Assembly: GCA_000151295.1 (NCBI GenBank)
Contig: GG745338.1
Location: forward strand, 896,665 to 911,400
DNA from: Allomyces macrogynus ATCC 38327
Lineage: Eukaryota; Blastocladiomycota; Blastocladiomycetes; Blastocladiales; Blastocladiaceae
Direction: 5' to 3'
DNA length: 14,736 nucleotides
Below, piece by piece: positions 6,590 to 14,497 of this stretch. Position numbers and translations under genes: made by a program. The first letter of the stretch is position 1. Each line of letters starts with the position of its first letter. Under the pieces are notes generated by a model. The model saw only the letters and a program-made list of their open reading frames with translations. It ran no database searches and was not told where the DNA came from.

Positions 6590-8458
6590 GTGGGGGCCAC
6601 GCTGGACCCATCCGTCACCACGATGACGACAACGACAACCGAAACTCGAACCACCACCACCCGAAACGTGCTGCATCTGCTCGAGACAGCGCGACGCCGA
6701 TTTTTTCGACTCGATTTCGACGATTTTTGCCAACTTTCGACCTGCACCATGACCGTCACCATGACCTCGTCTGTCTCGGTCAAGACGCCGATCTCCGGCC
6801 AACCAGCAACAATGGAGATGCTCAAGGCCGATGGCTCGAACTGGCCGACGTTTGCCGACCGTTTTCTCGGTTTTTTGACCGCCGACCAGCTCAAAGACCT
6901 GCTCGAACTCAAGTCCTTCAAGATTTTGGTTGACGCCGATTTCGAGGTCGTGTCACTGCAACAGCAAGAGGAAATGATGGACGCGCAATTCAAGAAACTC
7001 ATTGAGCTCGACTCGGACGTCAAGTTTGTTGCCGACGCGATCTATTGGAACGGTCCTGCAGGCGCTGAACGCAAGAAGTGCATGGCCCACAACAGCTACA
7101 AGGCCAAGTCGTGCATCCGGAGCATCATCAAGGTCGTTTTGCTGTCTGCCGTTGCGTCCGAACTCCTGCCGGTCTTCTCGGACGCCACCTGTGTCGCCGA
7201 TGCATGGGCGCTGCTGCGTGCTCGTTTTGACAAGTGTTCCGTGCAAGCTCATCTCGCCAATGTCAAGGGGCTGTTCACGAAGCCCATGTCAGGCTCTGGT
7301 GCTGCGGTGGTTCGCGAGCACATTGCCGATTTGCAACACCGTTTTGACGTGATTCGGCGCCATGAACGTGCCAAGTCGTCCTCGCATCTGCGCACCGACT
7401 TTGCCGACTCGTTCTTGGTCCTCGCACTGCTCTCCTCGCTGCCGCCCGAGTATTCGCCAATGGTGCTCTCCTTGGGCGAGCACTATGAGGAAATGGCGAT
7501 TGTCGAATTACAGACGATTCTTGAGGGGGCTGCCGACCAGCTAGAACGCAGCTCTGGGACTGAGACGCAGGCGCTTGTTGTGACGAAGCGCAAGGACATG
7601 AACGCCTGTCACAACTGTGGCAAGATTGGTCATTATGTGCGCTTCTGCCCGAACCGGGACCACCAGCACAAGAACGGCGCTGAAACCGCGAACTGGCGCA
7701 AAAAGAAGGGCGTGAATGTTGTGGCCAAGGACAGCGACGAACATGCAATGGTGCATTTGTCGGTGGACAAGTATGAGCGTTTGATGGCGTCTGCCCATGG
7801 TGCGGACGCCGCTGGTGTTGTTTTTGGTGCTGCTGAATTTGACGGATTTGCGCACTACCCGATTGTCGCCCTCTGCCCCGAAATCGTGAGACTTGAACGT
7901 CAAAGCCATCAGGGCATGGCAACGCCGCCCAGCACGTACCCGCCCATCATTCATGTCGATGCATCGAATTATGAAGGACCAGATCCTCACCATCATCGTG
8001 CACGCACGCTGATGCCTTTGTCAGCGCGCGCACGTCTTGCACAGAGCCCGAAAGTCGACTCAGCCGCTGGCACGCACTATTGCAGCGACAAGTCGCTGTT
8101 TGCTACGCTCAACGACATGCGGCCTGGCAAAGGGTTCCTCGTCTCACTGGGTGACCACCGCGTGTGCCATCCGATTGGTAAGGGCACGATGTGCATCCGC
8201 ACGCCTTCGGGCAACATTGTTCACCTCGACCCTGTCTGGTACATACCCGGCTTCAAGACGCTTGTCTCAGTCTCTGAGCTGTACGATCAGACTGCCGTGC
8301 AAGTCATCTTCGGGGATCAAGACGTCCAGTTCGTGCATTGCGAGACAGGAGATCTGCTCGCCAAGGGCGTGCGGCATGGGGATACGTGGATCGTCCCAGG
8401 CGTGTGCGAGAAGGGACCAACCAAGGACGTGCGGGTGCTCGACATTTGGGGTATGTGA
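6590..8458 (+). CDS. gag: Copia Gag-protease, complete copy
   Basis: This frame of 622 codons is nearly identical to copy 1. It contains a UBN2-type Gag domain, the CCHC knuckle CHNCGKIGHYVRFC (codons from 7607) and a protease motif DSAAGTHYC (Asp codon 8057-8059). The likely true start is ATG 6749 in the context CACCATGAC; the preceding Thr-rich and Arg-rich residues look like translated leader. The frame ends at TGA 8456-8458, just before the integrase zinc-binding region. That region continues in the same frame right after the TGA, so the stop interrupts what should be one gag-pol polyprotein. It could be a nonsense mutation or, less likely, a recoding stop. The protease Gly of DSG is Ala in both copies. 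Confidence 0.88.
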   Translation: MGATLDPSVTTMTTTTTETRTTTTRNVLHLLETARRRFFRLDFDDFCQLSTCTMTVTMTSSVSVKTPISGQPATMEMLKADGSNWPTFADRFLGFLTADQLKDLLELKSFKILVDADFEVVSLQQQEEMMDAQFKKLIELDSDVKFVADAIYWNGPAGAERKKCMAHNSYKAKSCIRSIIKVVLLSAVASELLPVFSDATCVADAWALLRARFDKCSVQAHLANVKGLFTKPMSGSGAAVVREHIADLQHRFDVIRRHERAKSSSHLRTDFADSFLVLALLSSLPPEYSPMVLSLGEHYEEMAIVELQTILEGAADQLERSSGTETQALVVTKRKDMNACHNCGKIGHYVRFCPNRDHQHKNGAETANWRKKKGVNVVAKDSDEHAMVHLSVDKYERLMASAHGADAAGVVFGAAEFDGFAHYPIVALCPEIVRLERQSHQGMATPPSTYPPIIHVDASNYEGPDPHHHRARTLMPLSARARLAQSPKVDSAAGTHYCSDKSLFATLNDMRPGKGFLVSLGDHRVCHPIGKGTMCIRTPSGNIVHLDPVWYIPGFKTLVSVSELYDQTAVQVIFGDQDVQFVHCETGDLLAKGVRHGDTWIVPGVCEKGPTKDVRVLDIWGM

Positions 8459-9344
8459 CCTGTTGGTGCGCATGTCGCTGATGCGGTCAAGAAGGTGTCA
8501 CTCGCCAAGCTGTGGCACGCGCAACTCTTTCATGTTGGTCATGATCGCGTTTCGGCCGTGTGTACGCTCGAGCATGGCGTCAAGGACGACGGGTGTGGCT
8601 AAGCCGCTACACGAGTGTATGACGTGTCTTGTGGCCAACACGCGCAGCCAGCCGCATCCGCTGCACCATTTGTGTGCGAATCGACTATTTGGCGTCCTCC
8701 ACGCTGATTTGGTGTCAATGAAGACGGTCGGGATGGGGGGTGTCAACTACTTTGCGACAGTCACGGACAAGTACTCACGCTGGTGCTTCGTGCTGCTTCT
8801 CCGGCGCAAGGGCGACTTTGGACCGCAGTTTCTCGATTTGCTGAAGCACGCCGAGTCGTTCTTCGGCGTGTCTGCGGGCCGGCTGCACAGCGACCATGGT
8901 GGTGAGTTCATTGGCAACAGTTTATGCTCGATTCTGCTCTCCCGTCGCATGCACTTGTCGACAACGTCTCCGAACTCGCCAGAGTCAAATGGGCTTGCCG
9001 AGCGGACGCAGGGTGTGCTCAAGTCGATGGTGCGTGCGGCCATGACGGCCGCCAAGGCGCCGGATTCCCTCTGGCCAGAGTGTGTGCGCGCGGCGTGCTA
9101 TGTGCGCAACCGTGTGCCAAGTGACTCGCTCGGTGGTCGCTCGCCATACCAGGTTGTTTTCGGCGCGTCACCCAACATGTTGAAGTGCAAGGTGTGGGGC
9201 TCACTTGGTGGCGCTGTTGTTCCGATGACGCAGGCGCGTCCGGGCGTGTCCGCATTCGCTGCAGGTGTGGCAGTATGCATGGTTGGTTATGGAGACGAGT
9301 TGCCATGGGTCATGCGCGACGGCTACCGCGTGCGGGACCCGGCA
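8459..9344 (+). pseudogene. Copia integrase region, frameshifted
   Basis: Integrase inserts the cDNA into the genome. After the TGA, the same frame gives the pre-integrase zinc-binding part (LWHAQLFHVGHDRV), then shifts +1 near the GGG at 8591-8593. The next frame supplies HECMTCLVAN, completing the HHCC set. The catalytic core follows: Asp in LHADLV (8706-8708), Asp in LHSDHGGEF (8892-8894) and Glu in NGLAERTQ (9000-9002). The last two are separated by exactly 35 residues, the D,D(35)E spacing of retroviral-type integrases. The C-terminal part reads GYGDELPWVMRDGYRVRDP. Another +1 shift falls near 9335-9345, after which KVFVTRDVKF continues in a third frame. Residues are intact but the frame is not. 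Confidence 0.85.
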
Positions 9345-10061
9345 GAAGGTGTTTGTCACGCGCGATGTCAAGTTTGCCGAGCGGCTCTGTGTTGCAGAGT
9401 CGCGTGTTGTTGCTGGTGCTCCTCGCACGTTGCCGTCAGCCAAGGTCAAGGTTGGGTCGCCCGTGCGAGTTGATTTGGGGTCGCTGGACGTGCCGTCGAC
9501 TGTGGTCGATGGCGTTGGTGGCGATGACGATGTTGAAGAGGAGATCGGGCATGGTGCACGGCGTGATCAAGTTCAAGTGCCTATGGCGGTTCCGGATCAA
9601 CTTCCCGCGGTCAACCTGATTGCCGAGCTCCCACTGGCGGGGCTGGCGTTGGAGCGCGATAATCTGCGAGTCGGCGAGAGGCCCGGGTTTGCCACAGGTG
9701 GACCAGGGACCGATGGGGGTCCTCGCGGATGTGGGGGAGCCTGGCCATCAGGCTGATGCGCTGGAAGTGAGCGATGGGGGTGTTGTTGCTCTTGGACCTG
9801 ATGTTCAAGCGCCCATCGTGCGGCAATCGCGCTGTTTGCGCGGCCTACAGCCCGAGGTCGCTCGCCATTTTGATCCCGATGCCATTGCCTGCGTCTGCAG
9901 TATGCCTGACGTGGGGGAGGTGGATCCTGAACCTAAAAGGGTCGTCGAATGTGCTGCTGACGCAGTTGAGAAAGTGCGCATGTTGCGGCTGAATAGTGAT
10001 TGCACTGACGCTTCGGCCCCTCTTGTTCGTTCCCTAGCTGGCCCTGGCGTTGACTCAGGCT
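9345..10061 (+). pseudogene. Copia integrase-to-reverse transcriptase linker
   Basis: This is the poorly conserved linker of the polyprotein. It begins with KVFVTRDVKFAERL in one frame and continues with Val/Asp/Glu-rich sequence to about 9700. The coding frame then appears to move +1, most likely within the GGGGG at 9715-9719, to join the frame open from 9620 that runs into the reverse transcriptase. The first 287 bases match the scrap at 1-286. No catalytic motif is expected here. The exact shift point is inferred from where each frame stops looking like protein. Confidence 0.6.
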
Positions 10062-10607
10062 CGCCCCTGTCCGGAATTGTCGATCTCAATTTGCCGACAC
10101 TCTTTCTACGTGCGCACCCGGACTCGGATCTCAGCAAGTCTGTTGAGTCGGCAAGTGCGGTGCTCGCATGCGTTGCCGCAGCTCAAGTCGGCGCCCAGGG
10201 TGCAGTCTGGGAACCCAAGACGGTCGAGGAAGCGCTAGCGCACCCAGACTGGCGCGCGCTGACACTTGACGAGTACAACTCGCTCGTCGAGAATGGGACA
10301 TGGGTGCTCGTCAACCACCGCCCAGGCGACAAGGTGATGCGCTCCAGTTGGATCTTCAAGTGGAAACTCGGGGCAGACGGAAAGCCTGTGCGCGCCAAGT
10401 CGCGACTTGTTGCCAAGGGATACACGGCCATTCCAGGTGTGCATTACACGGACACGTTTGCGCCTGTTGCGTCGTTTGACACGCTGCGTCTGATCCTGTT
10501 GCTCGCCGCGTATCTCAAGGTCCGGCCGCTGCAGCTCGACATCAAGACGGCCTTCCTGTACGGTTACATCAAGGAGCGCGTGCTCATGGAGCAGCCACCA
10601 GGCTTTT
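10062..10607 (+). pseudogene. Copia reverse transcriptase, N-terminal part
   Basis: Reverse transcriptase copies the element RNA into cDNA. This part carries the AVWEPKTVEEAL lead-in, NGTWVLVNHRPGDKVMRSSW, the fingers motif FKWKLGADGKPVRAKSRLVA and the first catalytic Asp motif LQLDIKTAFLYGYI. It ends EQPPGF. The frame then breaks in the TTTT run at 10604-10607. Dropping one T would join it to the next segment, so a one-base insertion is the simplest reading. Beyond this point the same frame runs on to 10951 but is meaningless. The motifs match the copia RVT_2 family. Confidence 0.88.
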
Positions 10608-11759
10608 GTCGACAAGAAGAACTCGGACAAGGTCTGCATGCTCGTCAAGGCGCTGTACGGCACCAAGCAGGCCCTGCGCATGTGGTTCTGCCGTTTGGCC
10701 AAATACCTGATTTCGCTCGGATTCGTGGAGTCCAAGTACGACAAGTGCCTGTTCATGCACAAGACGGGCAAGGGCGTGATCTTCATTGGAGTCTATGTCG
10801 ACGACTTGCCGATTGTCGCGTCAACCAAGGAGCTGCGCAAGTGGATTGTCGACAAGTTGAAGTCCGAGTTCAAGGTGCACGACTTGGGCGATGCGGCATG
10901 GTTGCTTGGGTGCGAGATTACGTACAGCGACGACGGGTCGATTTACCTTGACCAGAGCCAGAACGTCAAGTCAATGGGCAAGCGGTTCCAGATCCCCAAA
11001 AAGATGCGGCCAGTGATCCCGATGCGACCCACCGACTTCAAAGAGCTGCTCGAGTTGCCCAAGATCATTGATCCAGTCGTGAAGACCGAGTACCTCGCCA
11101 TTGTCGGGTCGCTGCTCTTTGCGGCAACCAAAACGCGGCCGGACATTGCCGCTGCGACTGCAATTCTTGGCCGTTTCACGCATTCACCTGGTACGCTACA
11201 TCTCAAAGCCGCAAAGCGGCTTGTTGGGTACCTGTTGGGCATGTCGAACCTCGGCATCAAGTTTTTGGGCAAGGATATGAAACTTGACGCGTTTGCTGAT
11301 GCCGATTGGGCTGAGGATCGTGGCGACCGCAAGTCGACGTCGGGTTTTGTGATACGGGTTGGCGGTAGCCCTGTCGCCTGGCGCTCGAAGAAGCAGACGC
11401 TCGTGGCAAAGTCGACCATGGCTGCTGAGTACGTGTCAGCAAGCTTAGCGGGCGACACGATCCTCACGATACGCGCGCTGCTGGAAGAGCTCGGGTACAA
11501 ACAGGATGGACCGACGCCGCTCATGGAAGATAACGAGTCGGCGGAGCGTGTAGCCAAGGACGCGCTGCTCTCGTCGAAACATGTTGATATCCACGCCCAC
11601 TGGTTGCAGGACCAAGTTGCCAAGAAGACGATTGACCTGCAGCGCGTGGACACAGAGAACCAGATTGCCGACATTTTGACCAAGCCGCTTGCTGCTCCTG
11701 CATTCTGCAAGCTTCGTGACATGATTGGAGTTGCGGAAGTGATTGCTCCGCGCGCGTAG
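10608..11759 (+). CDS. Copia reverse transcriptase C-terminal part and RNase H
   Basis: This frame (first ATG 10638) resumes directly after the T run. It contains ALYGTKQALRMWF, the polymerase active-site motif GVYVDDLPIVAS (YVDD at 10794-10805), the thumb region LGDAAWLLGCEI, and RTDIAAA-like RPDIAAATAIL. RNase H follows with LDAFADADWAEDRGDRKSTS, then STMAAEYVSAS, the MEDNESA acidic motif and KHVDIHAHWL. It ends with ADILTKPLA near the C-terminus, the usual copia terminus. The stop TAG is at 11757-11759, only 14 bases before the polypurine tract. This is the longest intact pol segment and all catalytic residues I expect are present. Alone it lacks the N-terminal part of reverse transcriptase. 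Confidence 0.9.
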   Translation, partial: VDKKNSDKVCMLVKALYGTKQALRMWFCRLAKYLISLGFVESKYDKCLFMHKTGKGVIFIGVYVDDLPIVASTKELRKWIVDKLKSEFKVHDLGDAAWLLGCEITYSDDGSIYLDQSQNVKSMGKRFQIPKKMRPVIPMRPTDFKELLELPKIIDPVVKTEYLAIVGSLLFAATKTRPDIAAATAILGRFTHSPGTLHLKAAKRLVGYLLGMSNLGIKFLGKDMKLDAFADADWAEDRGDRKSTSGFVIRVGGSPVAWRSKKQTLVAKSTMAAEYVSASLAGDTILTIRALLEELGYKQDGPTPLMEDNESAERVAKDALLSSKHVDIHAHWLQDQVAKKTIDLQRVDTENQIADILTKPLAAPAFCKLRDMIGVAEVIAPRA

Positions 11760-11773
11760 GGAATGCTCGCCGT

Positions 11774-11780
11774 GGGGGAG
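11774..11780 (+). other. Copia polypurine tract
   Basis: GGGGGAG immediately precedes the 3' LTR (TGTTG) and would prime plus-strand DNA synthesis. It is the same heptamer as in TRIM copy A. Confidence 0.8.
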
Positions 11781-11967
11781 TGTTGAAGTGTTCGTCTCGC
11801 ATTTGTGTTTCTTGTTGTTTGTGTTGCCTCATTGTTTCCTTGTTGGAGCTGCTCGAGTTGGATTCTTGTGTAAATGATGGTGGCAACCTAGGTTATGGTT
11901 GCCACCACCACTGAAGTGCAGAGTGCACACACCAAATGCATTCCTTCTCCCGCTCAACCTTGCGAAA
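11781..11967 (+). repeat. Copia 3' LTR, complete copy
   Basis: This LTR of 187 bp reads TGTTGAAGTG...CTTGCGAAA. Its end is set by comparison with the 5' LTRs, which continue into the primer site while this one continues into TTTCCGACATG. It differs from the 5' LTR mainly in a T-rich segment near base 40 and around the hairpin's right flank. Confidence 0.9.
11879..11906. other. Hairpin in the copia LTR
   Basis: GGTGGCAACC and GGTTGCCACC form a perfect 10-bp stem around an 8-base loop. The same stem is kept in the LTRs at 6273-6458 and 2282-2467, although the loop varies (7 or 8 bases). Confidence 0.75.
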
Positions 11968-12256
11968 TTTCCGACATGACAAGTACAAGTCATGCCGGTT
12001 GCTTGGACAAGCACCCAAAATGCAAAAACATTTCAACCCAGAACCGCGTCGTCGTTGCTAGTTGGAGGGGGGAGAAATGATGTGAAGCAGAGCTACCCGT
12101 ATCGCTCCTCTGCAAACCCGTTGTTGTTGTTGTTGATTCCCGTTTATCATTCCATGTATCTAAACGCCCAAACGTACCTCTGGGTACGACAGGCTCGTTC
12201 CACACTCGACACCATATCAGTACCTGTCAGTGTGCGTGCCCATGAACTAGCCGGCC

Positions 12257-12913
12257 ATGCCGCCAGTCGGTATTTACACGCAGGGGGTTGATCAGGGACG
12301 TGCAGGGCCCCAAGAGCACTCGTCGCCCATGCTGCGGTCCCACGTACCACCAATGCGTCCTGTTGGCTACGACTATGACAGGGAACCGATACGCAACCAC
12401 GAGTACAACGTGCTGCTGCGCCGCGATTCTGGCCATTATGGGCCACGCCATGACTCCAGCCATGACGGGCCACGTCGCGACTACAGCCATGACAGGCTGC
12501 ACCATGACTACAGCTACGACGGGATGCGCCGTGACTACAGCTACGACAGGCTGCGCCGTGATTTTGGTTACAACGGGCTGCGCAATGGATACGGCCACGA
12601 CGGGCCACACAACAGATACGGCGGGGGGTATGCAGGCGCCAAGCCCCTGTGCTATTACTGCACGATCCATGGCCATACCATGCCAACGTGCCAGTAAGTC
12701 CACGAGGACTTGCGCCATGGCTTAATCGTGCGCAACCCAGACACGCACTGCCTCGAATTGCTGAATGGCGAGCAGCTGCGTCCGTCGCCTGGTGGGTTCC
12801 GCATGGGCGTGCCGTGCGGGAATGGTTTCGACCACGGCCCCAGCGCGCAGGGACCCAGTGCGCACAGTCTCGCCAGTCAGGGTGGTGGCGGTCACGGCCC
12901 GGCCATCAGGTAA
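12257..12913 (+). pseudogene. Gag-like protein with nonapeptide repeats and CCHC zinc knuckle, interrupted by stops
   Basis: The first frame (12257-12697) has a short Pro/Arg-rich lead, seven tandem 9-residue repeats rich in Arg, Asp, Tyr and His (12419-12607), a Gly-rich spacer, and a CCHC knuckle CYYCTIHGHTMPTC with exact C-X2-C-X4-H-X4-C spacing (12650-12691). It then hits TAA at 12695-12697. The same frame continues as VHEDLRHGLIVRNP and LELLNGEQLRPSPGG, which fits the segment that follows the knuckle in basidiomycete gypsy Gag proteins, up to a second TAA at 12911-12913. Beyond that the frame stays Gly-rich up to the solo LTR at 13069. I read it as the C-terminal half of a decayed Gag. 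A host RNA-binding protein is an alternative. Both stops lie in splice-donor-like sequence (CAGTAAGT, CAGGTAAGA), so unspotted introns are possible. Confidence 0.5.
12419..12607 (+). repeat. Seven tandem 27-bp repeats encoding nonapeptides
   Basis: The units follow the pattern R-R-D-Y-S-Y-D-x-(L/M/P), for example RRDYSHDRL, RRDYSYDRL and RHDSSHDGP. All seven are exactly 27 bp, so the array can gain or lose units without changing frame. The DNA of neighbouring units is similar but not identical, showing that the array is not brand new. Confidence 0.8.
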
Positions 12914-13068
12914 GAGGAGCGCAGTCGTGGTCACGATCTGGGCCCCAGTGCCAGACCAGGCGAGCAGCAGGAGGTTCGTGCGGCGGGCGTGTTTGTGGAG
13001 TCGGGATTTGGTGAGGGCATGTTCCATGGACGAGTCGGCGGTGGTGGTCGCAGTGGTCAAGCGTGGCC

Positions 13069-13133
13069 TGTTGGAATGGTGAATCCAGCACTGCTGCCTT
13101 TGATCAGGTTTTGGTGCAGTGGTTAACTCAACA
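13069..13133 (+). repeat. Solo LTR of the TRIM element
   Basis: This is 65 bp from TGTTGGAATGG to CAACA, differing from the other TRIM LTRs by two transitions (CTGCCTTTG versus CTGTCCTTG). The flanks are TGGCC on the left and CGGCC on the right, a 4 of 5 match consistent with an aged target duplication. It most likely arose by recombination between the two LTRs of a full element. It lies at the end of the gag-like remnant; the net 70 bp would have shifted its frame. Confidence 0.85.
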
Positions 13134-13203
13134 CGGCCAAGGGAGCAAGACGAGCAGGAATGGGCGGCTGTGCAAGGCTGGGCGCTTGGTTGCAGACTAG
13201 GTC

Positions 13204-13440
13204 GTGATCGAGCAGCTGGCCTGGCTCTCCAAGGCCAAGGCCAACCACAAGAAGCAGCAGCCGCCCGACCCGCCCAAGCCGCCGCCTGGCTTCACCACAG
13301 GCATTGCAGTGCCTCTGCTGTTCCCGCCGATGCAACCGCTCACAAAGCCTTTGCTGCCCGTCACGGCACCCACTCCGCGTTGCACACAGGGGTTCTGGGG
13401 CCATGTATGCGGGTTCGCGATATTTCAAATATCCCACTGA
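13204..13440 (+). CDS. Proline-rich open frame of unknown function
   Basis: This frame of 78 codons encodes a Lys/Gln-rich start (WLSKAKANHKKQQ), then PPDPPKPPPG and a hydrophobic, Pro-rich tail. A TAG precedes it at 13198-13200, in a context (GACTAG then GTCGTG) that could be a 3' splice site. It may be part of the neighbouring gag-like remnant or of a host gene, but I cannot join it in frame to either. The overlapping frame from 13119 is Ala/Gln-rich and less protein-like. There is no domain I recognise. Confidence 0.25.
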   Translation: MIEQLAWLSKAKANHKKQQPPDPPKPPPGFTTGIAVPLLFPPMQPLTKPLLPVTAPTPRCTQGFWGHVCGFAIFQISH

Positions 13441-13596
13441 GGAGGGAACAGGCAGGGACCAGGTTCGTCGCAGTTGCCATCTGCGGCCTGTTTCATGAGT
13501 GCATGAGTGCAGCCAGCTCCGATCTCTCCATCGACCCTTTCAAACATTGGAAGTTAATTATCTGTTATGTACGTTACGAATTTTTGCGTGCGTCCA

Positions 13597-13671
13597 GGTT
13601 GAGTAGCTCAGGCTGTTAGTATATGAGCACCAGATTACGAAGACCGCTGGTTCGATTCCGGTTGTGGGCGA
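13597..13671 (+). other. tRNA-like sequence (tRNA pseudogene or SINE head)
   Basis: It has an A-box-like TAGCTCAGGCTGTTAG (from 13604), a D-arm stem GCTC/GAGC, and a canonical B box GGTTCGATTCC (13649-13659) in a T arm GCTGG...CCGGT that pairs with two wobbles. A loop TTACGAA would place anticodon ACG (Arg). However, the anticodon stem does not pair and the acceptor ends (GGTTGAG and TGTGGGC) are not complementary. It is therefore not a functional tRNA gene; a tRNA-derived pseudogene or SINE promoter is likelier. Confidence 0.45.
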
Positions 13672-14048
13672 TAGTGAATTCCTGAGAGAAGCGCAGAGCA
13701 CGCTCCTCCAACAACGGCATTGCCTTGTTTTCCTTCCCGAAGTCCACCATTCTCTCTCTTTTTCCCTTATTTGCCACCCTAGACGACGTTATTCTCAGCA
13801 CCAACCTACAGCTTGTCTTGCATGCACAAAGTGGGACAGACAGGAAAAATCCCTGGCTATCAGCGCGCCAGGCGCGCGATGATCCAGCACGCATACTGTT
13901 GCTGAGTTGAGCGCGCGCGCATGCCGTACACGCGCCTTGGACATGGCGGCACTTGAGAACGGTACTTGCATTGTTTGCAGAATGAGGATCACATGCAGCC
14001 TCTCCAGCCAGGCAAATGAGAGTCCATGCCTGTGCACACCAAGTGTGA
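13672..14048. other. Region without a recognisable gene
   Basis: No frame here shows a domain or convincing composition. Both strands have open frames (the longest on the minus strand, 14107-13616) that are Cys- and Ala-rich but unlike any family I know. GC-alternating runs occur at about 13865-13925. Confidence 0.5.
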
Positions 14049-14257
14049 AGCGCAGCAGATGAACCACAAATGAAAGGATTGTCTTGCCCGTGCGCTCCAG
14101 CAAGCAAACAGGAAAACCGCGTGTTCTCTCAAAGCGGGAAGCTCATTTGTGCGGAACAAATTAACTTTGGAAGAAAATATCCGTGCAATGGCAAACATAA
14201 CCCAGGACCCATGATCACTGTCACACAACAAGTGAATCACTGGTGTGGGGGAATCAT

Positions 14258-14322
14258 TGTTGAGTTAACCACTGCACCAAAACCTGATCAAGGACAGCAG
14301 TGCTGGATTCACCATTCCAACA
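14258..14322 (-). repeat. TRIM copy B, 3' LTR (65 bp)
   Basis: It is identical to the other LTR of this copy. On the plus strand it starts TGTTGAGTTAACC and ends CATTCCAACA. Confidence 0.92.
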
Positions 14323-14434
14323 CTCCTCCTGAAGCCAGTATCTGCTGCAACTTCAGTTACCTGGGGTCAGCTGGAAGGGCGAGGATTCCTTTTTCCCTCT
14401 CTTTTGGGCTCCAAATGTCAATCGTCGCAACTGG

Positions 14435-14497
14435 GGTTCGATCCCAGGACCTCTGCGCTCACAGGGCTCATAACCTGTTGAGTTAACCACTGCACCA
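14435..14497 (-). promoter_or_regulatory. tRNA-like A and B boxes in TRIM copy B
   Basis: On the minus strand the A box TGGTGCAGTGG lies at 14497-14487 in the LTR and the B box GATCGAACC at 14443-14435 in the interior. This B box fits GWTCRANNC exactly and sits in a perfect CTGGG/CCCAG stem with a seven-base loop. Confidence 0.45.

Larger units (their letters stand above)
6273..11967 (+). mobile_element. End-to-end Ty1/copia LTR retrotransposon, defective
   Basis: The element has every part of a copia in the right order: 5' LTR 6273-6458, primer-binding site, gag with zinc knuckle, protease, integrase, reverse transcriptase, RNase H, polypurine tract and 3' LTR 11781-11967. Integrase before reverse transcriptase defines copia rather than gypsy order. 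The LTRs differ at roughly a dozen positions by eye, so the insertion is not recent or the element is a mosaic. The flanks GGGCG on the left and TTTCC on the right do not form a target duplication, and the left flank is an inverted pol scrap, so a rearrangement after insertion is likely. The polyprotein frame is broken by one TGA and four +1 shifts. Confidence 0.95.

Noticed and set aside
9620..10951. Treating the 443-codon frame as one intact reverse transcriptase protein
   Set aside because: Its first part is linker in doubtful frame and everything after about 10607 is out of frame with the conserved motifs, which continue in the next frame.
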